A DNA stretch of 64,000 nt from Plebeiibacterium sediminum (GCF_026013605.1 NZ_JAPDPJ010000001.1:310001-374000); one strand, 5' to 3'. Counted from the first letter of the stretch, positions 44,582 to 54,198 are shown. Notes: generated from the letters alone by a model not told the origin. A program made the numbers and translations.

Positions 44582-44606
44582 CTTTATATAATTAGTTTGT
44601 TATTAC

Positions 44607-45071
44607 TTACATTGAACTAATCTCAGCTGCAGAATATTGCTTAACAAGTGACATTACACCTTTTGCACATCCTTCTGCACCACCTTTAAAAGAAAAGACT
44701 AAACTATAAACTTTTGTTTTTAAGCAAAGGAATTCAAATGCGCTATACATTTTTCCTCCTTCAAAATTACTTACTAACAATTTATCTCCATCATAAAGTT
44801 GCATGATAACTTTTTCTGGATTACCTAATCCATTAACTGAATTAAATTTATATTGACTTCGGCTATTCAAAATTACACTAAACTTTACATATCCAGTTTT
44901 GGTATCTTTCTTTTCTTGCTTAAGATCAATTGTAAAATCTTTCATGTATTGTGTATCACCCATTTCCTTTAAAGCTTGCTTTAATAAATCATCACCACAC
45001 TGTGCATGACCTTTAACCGCAAATATTGAAATGAACAATATTGATAATATTAAGACCTTCTTCATATTCAT
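44607..45071 (-). CDS. Small secreted protein of unknown function
   Basis: 154 residues with a signal peptide (about 1-23, ending AHAQCG). The mature part is basic and lysine-rich at about 45-60 (DLKQEKKDTKTGYVKFSVILN) and has several beta strands; one Cys is near the mature start and another pair is at FLCLKTK and GCAKG. No family recognised. The gene has its own -7 element, so it may be transcribed separately, but it also sits directly behind the che-sia array and before the shared terminator. Confidence 0.7.
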   Translation of the reverse strand: MNMKKVLILSILFISIFAVKGHAQCGDDLLKQALKEMGDTQYMKDFTIDLKQEKKDTKTGYVKFSVILNSRSQYKFNSVNGLGNPEKVIMQLYDGDKLLVSNFEGGKMYSAFEFLCLKTKVYSLVFSFKGGAEGCAKGVMSLVKQYSAAEISSM

Positions 45072-45100
45072 AAAATTTTATTTCTTAATAAAACTGTAAA

Positions 45101-45108
45101 CAAAGATA
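45101..45108 (-). promoter_or_regulatory. Candidate -7 element for the small secreted protein gene
   Basis: Minus strand TATCTTTG fits TAnnTTTG, 29 nt before the ATG at 45071. Confidence 0.42.
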
Positions 45109-45127
45109 ATTTATTAATTGAAATTAT

Positions 45128-46051
45128 CTATGATACAATAAAATCTCTAAGATTTTTGATTTCAGCAACTATTGAATCAATTTGTTCTTGAGTAATTTCA
45201 ACATGGCTAATTTCATCTTGAACAATGATTAAAGTACCATTTTTTTCAATTCTCTTAGGCTCCCCAAATTCTGTAGTAATTTTAACATTAGCATAAGCTT
45301 GCTTAATCTGCTCCATACGGGTTACCATTTCAGCAAAGTTTGGATCGTTACTGTAATTATTTAAGATTATTAATAAAATATCAATTATATCTTTTTGCTC
45401 ACCAATTCTATTAATTAATTCTTCATTTTTTGTAGCCTGAATTACACTACCTGCAATATATAAACCTTCAATCCATGCTCCGGTAACAATAAGAGTACTT
45501 ACATTACTTCTCTTTTGCTCTCTTAAATATGAATCCATCTTATTAAAACTATTAACAGATATTTCCATTAATGAATCAAGATTATTACTATTTGTAGCTA
45601 GCTGTTTTAAAGAATTAAAATCAAAAAACTGACCAACTTTAATACCTTCTGAAAGTTCTTTAATAGCCAAAAGATAAGAAACTACAATTGTGTTTTTATC
45701 AAAAGTATTAATGTAACCTAAGTCAGCACTTAATACACCTAAGTTTAATGCTCTTTTAAAACTTGTATTATAATCCTTAATTTTTTCAGGCTTATTCAAT
45801 ATTTTTTGAGAAAATTCTACTCCTGATTTTTTGATTAAAGCTGCCATTTCAACTGGTGATGAGATATTTTGAATCACGTCCCCAATAATTTCTTCCGACA
45901 ATTCTAATGGTGCATCATTTGTTAATGCAGAATCAGCAATTGAAAAATCATCTGAATCAGCTTGTTTTTGTCCTGAATTACCAGAACAAGCAGAAAACAT
46001 AATTAGTATTCCACTTAATATAGCCGTAGTATACAATAATTTCTTTAACAT
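45128..46051 (-). CDS. Lipoprotein of unknown function, helical
   Basis: 307 residues. A type II signal peptide with lipobox MFSAC puts the lipidated Cys at about residue 22. An acidic linker follows (QKQADSDDFSIADSALTND), then a largely alpha-helical domain (about 50-300) with repeats of hydrophobic helices such as FDFNSLKQLATNSNNLDSLMEISVNSF, and a C-terminal helix ending in RDFIVS. No known family recognised. It follows the ABC transporter gene by 59 nt in the same direction and may belong to the array. Lipidation with a helical domain would suit a periplasmic partner of the transporter, but this is only positional inference. Confidence 0.72.
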   Translation of the reverse strand: MLKKLLYTTAILSGILIMFSACSGNSGQKQADSDDFSIADSALTNDAPLELSEEIIGDVIQNISSPVEMAALIKKSGVEFSQKILNKPEKIKDYNTSFKRALNLGVLSADLGYINTFDKNTIVVSYLLAIKELSEGIKVGQFFDFNSLKQLATNSNNLDSLMEISVNSFNKMDSYLREQKRSNVSTLIVTGAWIEGLYIAGSVIQATKNEELINRIGEQKDIIDILLIILNNYSNDPNFAEMVTRMEQIKQAYANVKITTEFGEPKRIEKNGTLIIVQDEISHVEITQEQIDSIVAEIKNLRDFIVS

Positions 46052-46110
46052 GATAGGTTTATTTTAAATTTTCAAAATAATTAGGTTATACTGTAAACCT
46101 CATAAAAAGG

Positions 46111-49100
46111 TTACTTTTTAAGGTATTTAAATTCACTAAAGGCCTTGAATGATTTACGTAATAAATCATAATAAAGTACAATATATAATAATATGGTAAA
46201 TAGCCATACCATTGAAATATTAAACCATAAAGTTTCGAAGTAATTTCCTGCAAAATGCTTTTTAGGTGCAAAAAAGTGAGATCTAAAGTCTAAAGCAAAA
46301 GATGGTTCCGGCAGCAGATATATTGGATCTACATTTTGTATCAGTTTATCTCCTTCTCTTAAAATCTTATTTTTTTCAAATACTTTACAAACAATATCAG
46401 ATATACTTTCGTTTACATACTTATCTTTTAAGGCATTAAATTTATCTCTTCCATAAGTTGACATAGCGTAATTTATCATCTTTTCCTTTTTATTTGAGGC
46501 TGCAACAAATCTATTAGAATAAGATTCTTTTAGCTCCTCTAAATAGGTATTCAACTCACTATATACTGAAGAATTAAAACTATCAGCTTCCAATTTATCT
46601 AAACTTGAAAAGTTAATATCCTTAACCCTATTATTTTCTTTATTAACTTCATTTTTTAATAAAGCTAAATCATTAATAAAACTTTCTTTATCGTCTTCGG
46701 TTTTATCTGCTTTTGATAAATATTTATTACAATTATCCAGAATATCTTGTAATTCCTGTATGTAAAAAACGACTTTAAAATCTGTAGAACTTTCTTCCTG
46801 TTCCACGTCAAAAAACACCTTCCTAAACTTATTATTCTTATACTGGTCAACCATTAAGCCCTCATATATCCATCTGGATGGCATAAATTCTGCTATAAAA
46901 GGCACTTTATCTGCACTAGAAATATCCCTGTTTAACTTGTCAAAAGTAAACATTGCACCACCTAAAACCATTTGAGGAATCATTACCAATGGTATTAAAA
47001 TGTAAATAGTTACAATTGAATTAAAGGATGCGGATAAAATTAATCCTAAGATATTAGCAAAAGCTGAAACTGAGAATAAGGCCAACCAAAATTCCAGATA
47101 CATATCCTTGATTCCTAAAACCGTATTAGCAACACCTACAAATAATCCCATTTGTATAGCTGAAATGGTAAACAGAATAAGAACCTTGGAAACAAGATAA
47201 CTCGATCTTGAAAGATTTAAAAAGGCTTCCCGCTTAAGAATTTTAGCATCTTTAAATATTTCCTCTGCACTAACAATCAATCCAAAAAATAGAGCAACTA
47301 CAATACCCATAAAGATATATGGAGGAATGTTTTCATTATCTCTAAAGATGTAAACATTTGAATCCGGATTAACAATATATCTTATTAAGAAAGATAGAAT
47401 GAGTCCTAATATCGGAGCCTCCAAAATATTTAATAAAATATACTGAGTATTCGATATCTTTGAAAAGAAATCTCTTAATGTATAAATCTTAAACTGATTA
47501 ATCCAGGCAGGAATATTTAATGATCTAGGAGGTGCTGTCTCAACATCTTTAACCTTTGGAATCTCAATGTTGTTTACATAGTGTTCATTCCACTCCTTTG
47601 GACTGGTTTTCCTTTTATTAGTATAATTTCCATATTCATCAATTACATTAGCATCGATAATATTAAAAACTAATTCAGGATTAAGGTTACCACATTGCGG
47701 ACATTCTCCTTGCTCACTATTAATTTGAGCATCTAGACGTTTAAAGTAGATTAATGACTCACTTGGATTTCCATAATAAACCGGATAACCTCCTGTATCA
47801 AGAATAAACATTTTATCAAACATCTTATAGATATCTGATGAAGGTTGATGAATTACAACAAAAATTAATTTTCCTTTTAATGTTAATTCTCTAAGAAGAT
47901 TCATAACATTTTCAGAATCTCTGGAAGAAAGACCTGATGTTGGTTCATCAACAAATAATATTGAAGGCTCTCTGATAAGCTCTAAAGCAATATTTAGTCT
48001 TTTACGTTGTCCACCACTAATCATTTTATTTAGTGGAGAACCTACTTTAAGATTCCTTCTTTCAAATAAACCAAGACTTTGTAAAGTATCATTAACCAAT
48101 TGCGTTAATTCTTCTTCATTTTTGTCTTTAAAACAAAGCTTGGCATTATAATAAAGGTTTTCAAATACTGTTAATTCCTCAATCAACAAATCGTCCTGAG
48201 GAATTAAACCAATTACACCTTCTATCTTCTCTCTTTCCTGATGTAAATTAATACCATTAATCCGAACCTCACCAGCACTCGGATTTTCAGTACCTGATAA
48301 AACATTTAACAAGGTAGTTTTACCAGCACCACTGGCACCCATAATACCAACCAATCGGCCATGTTCTTCAGCTAAATTTACATCTCTTAAACCAATTCCT
48401 CCATTTTTAAACTGAAAACCTAAGTTTTCAACTACATATGAAATCTTAGGTGTAGATGCATCCGTCATAAAACGACTTACTACATCAGTATAATAAATTG
48501 GTGCCCTGGCTGGTAACTTTAAAAAACTACCTTTAGGAAAAAGATAAATTCTTCGGTTTGATAATAACAAACCATTTAAAAAGACATCCTGATCTCCAGT
48601 ATATCTTAAAAAATATAAATCGGCACTTTTAACTCTTAAAATTAAAATATTACCGTGTAACTTCTGTGCCTGAATATGTTCACGATGTTCACCATCATTT
48701 TCCTCTGAATTTATGGCTAAAACATTTTCATAATCAAGCTTTTTAAGGTCATCGCTAACAACAAAGGCTTCAATACTTTTCTTTTCATCTGCAGAAAATT
48801 TAAAAACATCTGCGGCAGTATTAATGATAGCCATTCGCTGATCGGTAAATTTACGATCGGCATTCACCAATTCGTACATACGAACCAATACAACAACCTT
48901 TTGCTCTTTATTAAGCTGTTTGTTAATTTTTTTACAGATTCCGATTATTCTAACAGAATCTTTCATTGAGGTAAGCTGAACCTTACCATCATTATTTCCA
49001 TTGCTTCTTTTATCTTTTGAATGCCTCTGAAATAAAGCAAAATATTCATCTACAGCTTCAGATGTTAGCTGCTGCGTTAAAAAGTTTTTAACAAATTCTA

Positions 49101-49182
49101 TTTCACTTTCTTGCACTCCATCATCTTGTTTGGCAATTAAACCAAACAATTGCATCAGTGCTTTTAATATTTCTTCACTCAT
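46111..49182 (-). CDS. TerB-like domain fused to ABCG-type ABC transporter (ATPase plus permease)
   Basis: 1023 residues. Residues 1-145 resemble the TerB/DjlA helical domain (LFGLIAKQDDGVQESEIEFVKNFL). Residues 165-245 are a beta-rich, unassigned region. The ATPase domain (about 245-490) has Walker A GASGAGKTT (282-290), signature ISGGQRKR (388-395), Walker B ILFVDEP (408-414) and an H-loop VVIHQPSSD. A CPQC pair (one half of a zinc ribbon) lies near residue 500. The permease part begins at about 575 with several transmembrane helices, then a charged coiled-coil insert of about 180 residues (about 800-980), and a last helix near 990-1008. This is ABC-2/ABCG-like order. Substrate unknown. It is the last core gene of the che-sia array, 27 nt after the SiaC gene. 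Confidence 0.85.
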   Translation of the reverse strand: MSEEILKALMQLFGLIAKQDDGVQESEIEFVKNFLTQQLTSEAVDEYFALFQRHSKDKRSNGNNDGKVQLTSMKDSVRIIGICKKINKQLNKEQKVVVLVRMYELVNADRKFTDQRMAIINTAADVFKFSADEKKSIEAFVVSDDLKKLDYENVLAINSEENDGEHREHIQAQKLHGNILILRVKSADLYFLRYTGDQDVFLNGLLLSNRRIYLFPKGSFLKLPARAPIYYTDVVSRFMTDASTPKISYVVENLGFQFKNGGIGLRDVNLAEEHGRLVGIMGASGAGKTTLLNVLSGTENPSAGEVRINGINLHQEREKIEGVIGLIPQDDLLIEELTVFENLYYNAKLCFKDKNEEELTQLVNDTLQSLGLFERRNLKVGSPLNKMISGGQRKRLNIALELIREPSILFVDEPTSGLSSRDSENVMNLLRELTLKGKLIFVVIHQPSSDIYKMFDKMFILDTGGYPVYYGNPSESLIYFKRLDAQINSEQGECPQCGNLNPELVFNIIDANVIDEYGNYTNKRKTSPKEWNEHYVNNIEIPKVKDVETAPPRSLNIPAWINQFKIYTLRDFFSKISNTQYILLNILEAPILGLILSFLIRYIVNPDSNVYIFRDNENIPPYIFMGIVVALFFGLIVSAEEIFKDAKILKREAFLNLSRSSYLVSKVLILFTISAIQMGLFVGVANTVLGIKDMYLEFWLALFSVSAFANILGLILSASFNSIVTIYILIPLVMIPQMVLGGAMFTFDKLNRDISSADKVPFIAEFMPSRWIYEGLMVDQYKNNKFRKVFFDVEQEESSTDFKVVFYIQELQDILDNCNKYLSKADKTEDDKESFINDLALLKNEVNKENNRVKDINFSSLDKLEADSFNSSVYSELNTYLEELKESYSNRFVAASNKKEKMINYAMSTYGRDKFNALKDKYVNESISDIVCKVFEKNKILREGDKLIQNVDPIYLLPEPSFALDFRSHFFAPKKHFAGNYFETLWFNISMVWLFTILLYIVLYYDLLRKSFKAFSEFKYLKK

Positions 49183-49209
49183 AAGATGTTATTTGCAATA
49201 AATTATACT

Positions 49210-49590
49210 TTAGTCAGTATAAGCTTCGTATTCAAATGGGATTTCTACAATGTCAGCATATTCTTCACCAGCTTCCAGCATATCTTCCTCCTCCTCATGA
49301 TAATGCCATTTAATGGTGACATCGTTACCATTCTCTACTATTTCTTCAAATTTTAATAAAATATCCAAAATAATTTTAGAAGATGCAGTATTAAAGTATT
49401 CTAACTTAAAATTAAATTCTGTTTTTTCGTTAGGAGCCTCAGAGTAACCATCGATCCAATTCATTATTGGCTCATAAAACATATTAACATCTTCCGGTAA
49501 TGATCTCCCAGAAATCTCGAACTTATTGTTGTCTTTATCTAAAATTACATTAGGAGTATCATCTGTTCCCTGAATATTGATAACTTCCAT
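49210..49590 (-). CDS. SiaC-family regulatory phosphoprotein (DUF1987)
   Basis: 126 residues of the DUF1987 family. Thr68 lies in YFNTASSK, matching the phosphorylated Thr68 of Pseudomonas SiaC as I recall it. The flanking LEYF and KIILDILLKFEEI helix and the HYHEEEEDMLEAGEEYADIVEIPFE tail are typical. In Pseudomonas, SiaB phosphorylates SiaC, SiaA dephosphorylates it, and the free form activates the diguanylate cyclase SiaD. No GGDEF protein is visible here. A SiaB-family kinase and a SpoIIE phosphatase gene precede it, so the switch is complete except for its target. Confidence 0.86.
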   Translation of the reverse strand: MEVINIQGTDDTPNVILDKDNNKFEISGRSLPEDVNMFYEPIMNWIDGYSEAPNEKTEFNFKLEYFNTASSKIILDILLKFEEIVENGNDVTIKWHYHEEEEDMLEAGEEYADIVEIPFEYEAYTD

Positions 49591-49615
49591 GATTCTTTAT
49601 ATTTTAATAGTTTTT

Positions 49616-50191
49616 TTAATTATTTCGTCTAATTGTTGATGTCAGGATAAAGAATGAAACTTCATCACTAATTTTTTTGAATTGATAAGTCAATTCACTT
49701 CCTGTTTTCTTTGCAATATCAATAAGTCCTAAACCAGCACCACCTTTATCAGAAATACGTCCATCACGCATTTGTGTTTTATACAATTCAGATAGTCCCT
49801 TTTTATCTAAAGAGTTTACTTGCTCAAGATTCTCTCTTAAACCAGGAACTTTTTCATTTTTAATTACATTACCAGTAATGATATTATAACAATCATCACC
49901 ACGGCTTACCATTACAATTCCCCTTCTCTCGTTTTCATCTTCATCTGAAAGAGAATCTGCGTGTTTGCTAATATTCTGTAAACATTCAACCATTACGTTA
50001 AAAACCTTACGCTGAACAGCATTTGATTCTTCACTTTTGGCTAAACTTTTCTCAGTTAATGAAGTAAAAGTTTTAGTTATTTCCTGTGTTACTTCTCCTT
50101 CGTACACCAAGCTAATTTCATTGGTTTTCATAGTTCGATAAAGCTGATAAGCAAAATCCAGAAAACTATGATTCTCTTGAGAATTTCCCAT
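49616..50191 (-). CDS. SiaB-family protein kinase (GHKL-like)
   Basis: 191 residues of the DUF6272/SiaB family. The ATPase-like features are a helix with VMVECLQNISKHAD (the N-box-like Glu and Asn) and GGAGLGLIDIAKKTG (the glycine-rich lid). It resembles anti-sigma kinases such as SpoIIAB in design, with no sensor domain of its own. It would phosphorylate the SiaC-family protein 25 nt downstream. The gene is 27 nt after the SpoIIE phosphatase gene. The functional pairing is inferred from order and family. Confidence 0.86.
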   Translation of the reverse strand: MGNSQENHSFLDFAYQLYRTMKTNEISLVYEGEVTQEITKTFTSLTEKSLAKSEESNAVQRKVFNVMVECLQNISKHADSLSDEDENERRGIVMVSRGDDCYNIITGNVIKNEKVPGLRENLEQVNSLDKKGLSELYKTQMRDGRISDKGGAGLGLIDIAKKTGSELTYQFKKISDEVSFFILTSTIRRNN

Positions 50192-50218
50192 TGTAATTAA
50201 ATATTTAGTTTGTATACT

Positions 50219-52828
50219 TTACAATTCAATACCGATTAATAAAACATCATCAACTTGCTTTTGATCTCCCATCCAATCATAAAAATCAGATGAAAAATGA
50301 CGGGCAAAATGTGCCATTGTCAAGTCAGGACTTTCAACCAATGCTTCTTTAATTCGCTTGGTTTGATATTTCCTTCTATTCTCGCCTCCCAACTGATCGG
50401 GAAGACCATCTGAGAATATAAAGATTTTATCTCCATCCTCATAAGGTATTTCATGATTTTCAAAATCCTTTTCTTTCTTTTTAAGAAGAGGTTTTCCTCC
50501 AATACCTTTTCGGGAACCCTTATACTCTATTAATTCACCTTTTCGTAGCAAATATAATGGATTATGGGCACCTGCAAATTGTATTATCTTTTTTTCTTTA
50601 TCTATTTTACACAATGCAAGGTCCATTCCATCTCTACCATTATTACCTTCATCGTTCTGTTTTAACGTTGTACGTACTCCCTGATGTAATAACTCTAAAA
50701 TGTTTGCAGCATCAAAACCATTATCAATATTAACGATATTATTTAATAAAAAGTATCCTATAAATGATAATAGCGCTCCTGGCACACCATGACCTGTACA
50801 ATCTACGGCTGCCACATAAAAAGTTTCATCTTTTTTGACAAACCATGGAAAATCTCCACTAACAACATCTTTTGGTCGGTAAAATATAAATGACCTTGGA
50901 AAATGACGTTGAATAAAATTGGTATCTGGTAAAATAGAAGTTTGAATTCTCTGAGCATAATTAATACTATCAGAAATCTTCTTATTCTTTTCTTTTATTT
51001 CTTGCTCAATCTTTTTGACTTCAGTCATGTCATGCGCAACAAATAAGACTGATTCAAGAAGTTTTTCCTCATTAAGTTCAGGGATTGCCTTTATTTGCAT
51101 TATTTGAGTACCCACACTAGAATTGAGTTCAATCTCTTCGTTTATTTGGGTTGTTTCCCTTTTAACTTTTAATAAAACATCATTAACAAACTCAATAAAT
51201 CTTTCATCTATATACAATTCAGAAATACGTTTTTTAGTAATTTCATTAATTGGCAATCCAATAAATCCTGCTACGGCAGGGTTAGCATATACAATTTTTC
51301 CTGATGTATTGATGCGAAGAATCATATCCGGAGAATTTTCAGAAAGTGATTGCATTCTACTCTTCATCCTTTCTTCTTTTTCTGCTCTGATTCTTTCTGT
51401 TATATCCTGAGTATTAAAGATGATACCTTTAATTGCCGGATCATGAAGCAGGTTTTTACCCTGTGTTTCAAGAAATAACTTTTCTCCGTTCTTTTTTAAA
51501 TAAGCATATTGTGCTACACTCTCACCTCCAGGCGTTTGCTTTAAGTAAGAAAATAAATTATTAATTGCTTTATAACCTCGTGGGGTCATCATTTCAGGAT
51601 CCATTCCTATTACATGATCTTTATCACTATATCCTAAAATTCGTTTAACGGATGGACTTTCGAAAACCAATCTTTGATTTTCATCGTAAATAGAAATAAA
51701 TTCAGAGGCATTGGTTAATAAGGCAACTAATCGTTTCTGGCCATTTTCTACCTCTTGAATTTTAGATTCTAATAACTCATTTGATTTTTCTAAATCTTCC
51801 TGAGCTATCATCATCTCACGTGCATTTTCTTTAAGTTTTTCTTCATTTTGCCTTAAAGTAACAGTCATTTCCTGCGATTCCTTCAGTAAATATTCTGTTT
51901 TAGCATTAATTTTTTGTGCGTATATGGTTCTACCAATCATTGAACTAAGCTCTTCGGCAAAGTTCAATTTGTAAGTTGGAATATGATCATAAAGAAAACC
52001 TAACTCTACTATACCTTGTAATTCTTCCTCCTGCATTAATGGAAGAATAATTAAACTTTTGGGTTTATTGTCACCTAAAATACCAGAAGTTACTGTAAAA
52101 TAATCATCCGGAATTTCAGTCCTGTAAATCATTTCTTTTTCAAAAGCAACCTGACCTACTAACCCACGTCCAATCTCATATTCATGATGAATAAAACGCT
52201 GTCTGTTATATGCATAGGTAGCAATATTGACTAATTTATTATTTTCAAGAATATAAAAGGCACCCTGTATTCCTTCTGAATAACCAATAATACCCTTTAA
52301 CAATTCAATAGCTAATTTATCAATATTCCTGTGAGTTCTCAGGATATCATTTACTAATTCTTTCCCTTTGGTAATCCATCTCTGTTCTTCTTCTTTCTTA
52401 TTTGTTTCCAACAAATTCTTTGCTAAACTTACTAAAGACGAGGAATCCCCATTTTTATATTGAAAAACAGAAGAAAAATCACCCTGACGAATGTAATTCG
52501 CTATCTGAATATTTGAATTTAAATTATTCTTTAAATTATTAATCTCCTTACTAAGATTTTGCTTATTGATTTGGTTGTAATTATAAAAATACAATGCAGT
52601 TATTGGTAAACCCATAATAAGTACATCTACAAACCAAACTAAAACAGATGTATGAATTTTTAATATTGAATTCATTGAAACTTTTTCACCCATAAAGTCA
52701 ATAAACCCAAACCATACAAACAAATAAATCAGTATTATAAATAATGACATAAAGAACCTGTCCCCTTCGTTTATAAACGAAAAGGATAGATACTTCTTAA
52801 TATGTTTAACAATTTTCTTTATATGCAT
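50219..52828 (-). CDS. Membrane GAF-PAS-PAS-SpoIIE protein phosphatase (SiaA-like role)
   Basis: 869 residues. Two transmembrane helices (about 25-48 and 62-85) with a short outside loop are followed by a coiled coil (90-155), a GAF domain (160-310), a long coiled coil (310-370), two PAS domains (about 370-480 and 490-605; the second has RINTSGKIVYANPAVAGFIG) and a SpoIIE-type PP2C domain (about 640-869). The phosphatase metal residues are in GDFPWF, AVDCTGHGVPGALLS, DGMDLALC and IFSDGLPDQLGG. It should dephosphorylate the SiaC-family protein. Its GAF domain closely resembles those of two neighbouring proteins. Overall a sensor-regulated phosphatase, with nothing in the sequence to reveal its signal. 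Confidence 0.86.
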   Translation of the reverse strand: MHIKKIVKHIKKYLSFSFINEGDRFFMSLFIILIYLFVWFGFIDFMGEKVSMNSILKIHTSVLVWFVDVLIMGLPITALYFYNYNQINKQNLSKEINNLKNNLNSNIQIANYIRQGDFSSVFQYKNGDSSSLVSLAKNLLETNKKEEEQRWITKGKELVNDILRTHRNIDKLAIELLKGIIGYSEGIQGAFYILENNKLVNIATYAYNRQRFIHHEYEIGRGLVGQVAFEKEMIYRTEIPDDYFTVTSGILGDNKPKSLIILPLMQEEELQGIVELGFLYDHIPTYKLNFAEELSSMIGRTIYAQKINAKTEYLLKESQEMTVTLRQNEEKLKENAREMMIAQEDLEKSNELLESKIQEVENGQKRLVALLTNASEFISIYDENQRLVFESPSVKRILGYSDKDHVIGMDPEMMTPRGYKAINNLFSYLKQTPGGESVAQYAYLKKNGEKLFLETQGKNLLHDPAIKGIIFNTQDITERIRAEKEERMKSRMQSLSENSPDMILRINTSGKIVYANPAVAGFIGLPINEITKKRISELYIDERFIEFVNDVLLKVKRETTQINEEIELNSSVGTQIMQIKAIPELNEEKLLESVLFVAHDMTEVKKIEQEIKEKNKKISDSINYAQRIQTSILPDTNFIQRHFPRSFIFYRPKDVVSGDFPWFVKKDETFYVAAVDCTGHGVPGALLSFIGYFLLNNIVNIDNGFDAANILELLHQGVRTTLKQNDEGNNGRDGMDLALCKIDKEKKIIQFAGAHNPLYLLRKGELIEYKGSRKGIGGKPLLKKKEKDFENHEIPYEDGDKIFIFSDGLPDQLGGENRRKYQTKRIKEALVESPDLTMAHFARHFSSDFYDWMGDQKQVDDVLLIGIEL

Positions 52829-52836
52829 TTCAAAAA

Positions 52837-53613
52837 TTATAAAACTTTTAATTCCTTTAAACCCTCACTTATAATATTCCAGTGCCTTTCAATATTAACT
52901 AACTTAAAAGTAGCTAACTCAATTAGTCCTACTGTTTCATTGTTAACTACAATTGGTAACAAATACAAATGTTTAGGCTTAGATGAACCTGAACATGATT
53001 CTATATTAAAATAATCTTCATCAACATCACTAACTAAAGTAGCATTTTTATTAGTAATGCATTCACCACTTATACCACTTTTCTCATCTATTTCACCAAG
53101 TACTTCATCTTGGTTTAAACCATAAACACCTTGTACGCTAAATTTTGTTGAAGGTTCTATCTTAAAATAACATACCCCTAGGCCTATTTCGTAGTGCTTG
53201 GCTAATTTATTTAATAATGCAGTACCTAAACTTTTAATACTATTATTATTTACAACAACTTCGCTCAAATCGTTTTTAATAATATCAATTTCATCTGAAC
53301 TTTTTGAATCTGTATTCAGCTCATTTTTAAGGTTTTCTATAGTCTTTTTAAGATGTTCATTTTTTTGAAGTAATTCATTTTCTAATTGTTTAAAATCTTG
53401 TTCAGCATCTTCTTTATCCTTGATATTTTGTCTTATTAGTCTATCTGTAAAATAAATGATTCCAATAAATCCAATAAATGAAAAGATTTCAAATACCAGA
53501 AAACTTGCAGATATTGGTTCATCAATAAAAAGGTACTTGGATAATGCAAAAACAAAGGCTGCAATAGCAAGAATATAGAGTATAAATACAGGTTTCTTTT
53601 TCATTTCAGACAT
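52837..53613 (-). CDS. Small membrane protein with coiled coil and GAF-like domain
   Basis: 258 residues. Two transmembrane helices (about 10-27 and 35-58), then a coiled coil (65-110) and a GAF-like domain (120-258) with GLGVCYFKIEP, DEDYFNIES and YLLPIVVNNETVGLIELATF. It has no catalytic or output domain. The two-helix plus GAF layout is a shortened form of the phosphatase at 50219-52828 and of the sensor at 55866-57743, and it may act as a subunit or dominant partner of them. It sits between the receiver-less cheB (1 nt before it) and the phosphatase gene (8 nt after it). Confidence 0.78.
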   Translation of the reverse strand: MSEMKKKPVFILYILAIAAFVFALSKYLFIDEPISASFLVFEIFSFIGFIGIIYFTDRLIRQNIKDKEDAEQDFKQLENELLQKNEHLKKTIENLKNELNTDSKSSDEIDIIKNDLSEVVVNNNSIKSLGTALLNKLAKHYEIGLGVCYFKIEPSTKFSVQGVYGLNQDEVLGEIDEKSGISGECITNKNATLVSDVDEDYFNIESCSGSSKPKHLYLLPIVVNNETVGLIELATFKLVNIERHWNIISEGLKELKVL

Positions 53614-53614
53614 T

Positions 53615-54190
53615 TTAAAGTTTATTCAAAAAGTCAATAATTCCTTCTGGCGATAATACTTCATCAGGAGTAAATAGCTGTAGTGCGGATTTAGGCATTG
53701 TATCAACATCACAGGTAACAGGATCCTGAACAATTGTATATCCATTCTTTTTATGCACTTCAAACATCCCCATAGCACCATCTCTATTTGCTCCAGTCAA
53801 AATAATTCCAACCATCTTTTCACGATAAGTTGTTGCGGCAGAAGAAAATGTATAATCAATAGAAGGTCGACTATGATTATTAACCTCCTCTGTTGATAAT
53901 GAAATTGTTGAATCATATTCAACAAATAAATGATAATTAGATGGTGCTAAATATACTTTTCCACCTTCAATAGAATCCTTATCAAAAGGTTCAACCACCT
54001 GCAAATTTGATTTTAAATTTAATCCTTCTAATAGTCCGGATCTAATATGTTTCAGCCGATGTAAACATACAATTATCGGATATTTAAAATCCGGTTTAAT
54101 ATGAGCCAGTATTTTTGACACAATAGAAAAGCTCCCAGCTGATCCACCGATAACAATACCTTTATAATATTTTGCTCTACTTGTACTCAT
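53615..54190 (-). CDS. Receiver-less CheB-type methylesterase
   Basis: 191 residues, only the CheB methylesterase domain; the N-terminal receiver is absent. The catalytic triad is present: Ser17 in GGSAGS, His44 in VCLHRLKH and Asp137 in TGANRDGAMGM. Other CheB features, such as KVYLAPSNYHL and the ILTGANRDGA C-terminal loop, are there too. Lacking a receiver it may be constitutively active or governed by a partner. Stand-alone CheB domains are common in Bacteroidota. It lies directly behind a degenerate CheR gene (8 nt), mirroring a CheR-CheB methylation pair. Confidence 0.87.
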   Translation of the reverse strand: MSTSRAKYYKGIVIGGSAGSFSIVSKILAHIKPDFKYPIIVCLHRLKHIRSGLLEGLNLKSNLQVVEPFDKDSIEGGKVYLAPSNYHLFVEYDSTISLSTEEVNNHSRPSIDYTFSSAATTYREKMVGIILTGANRDGAMGMFEVHKKNGYTIVQDPVTCDVDTMPKSALQLFTPDEVLSPEGIIDFLNKL

Positions 54191-54198
54191 TTATATTA

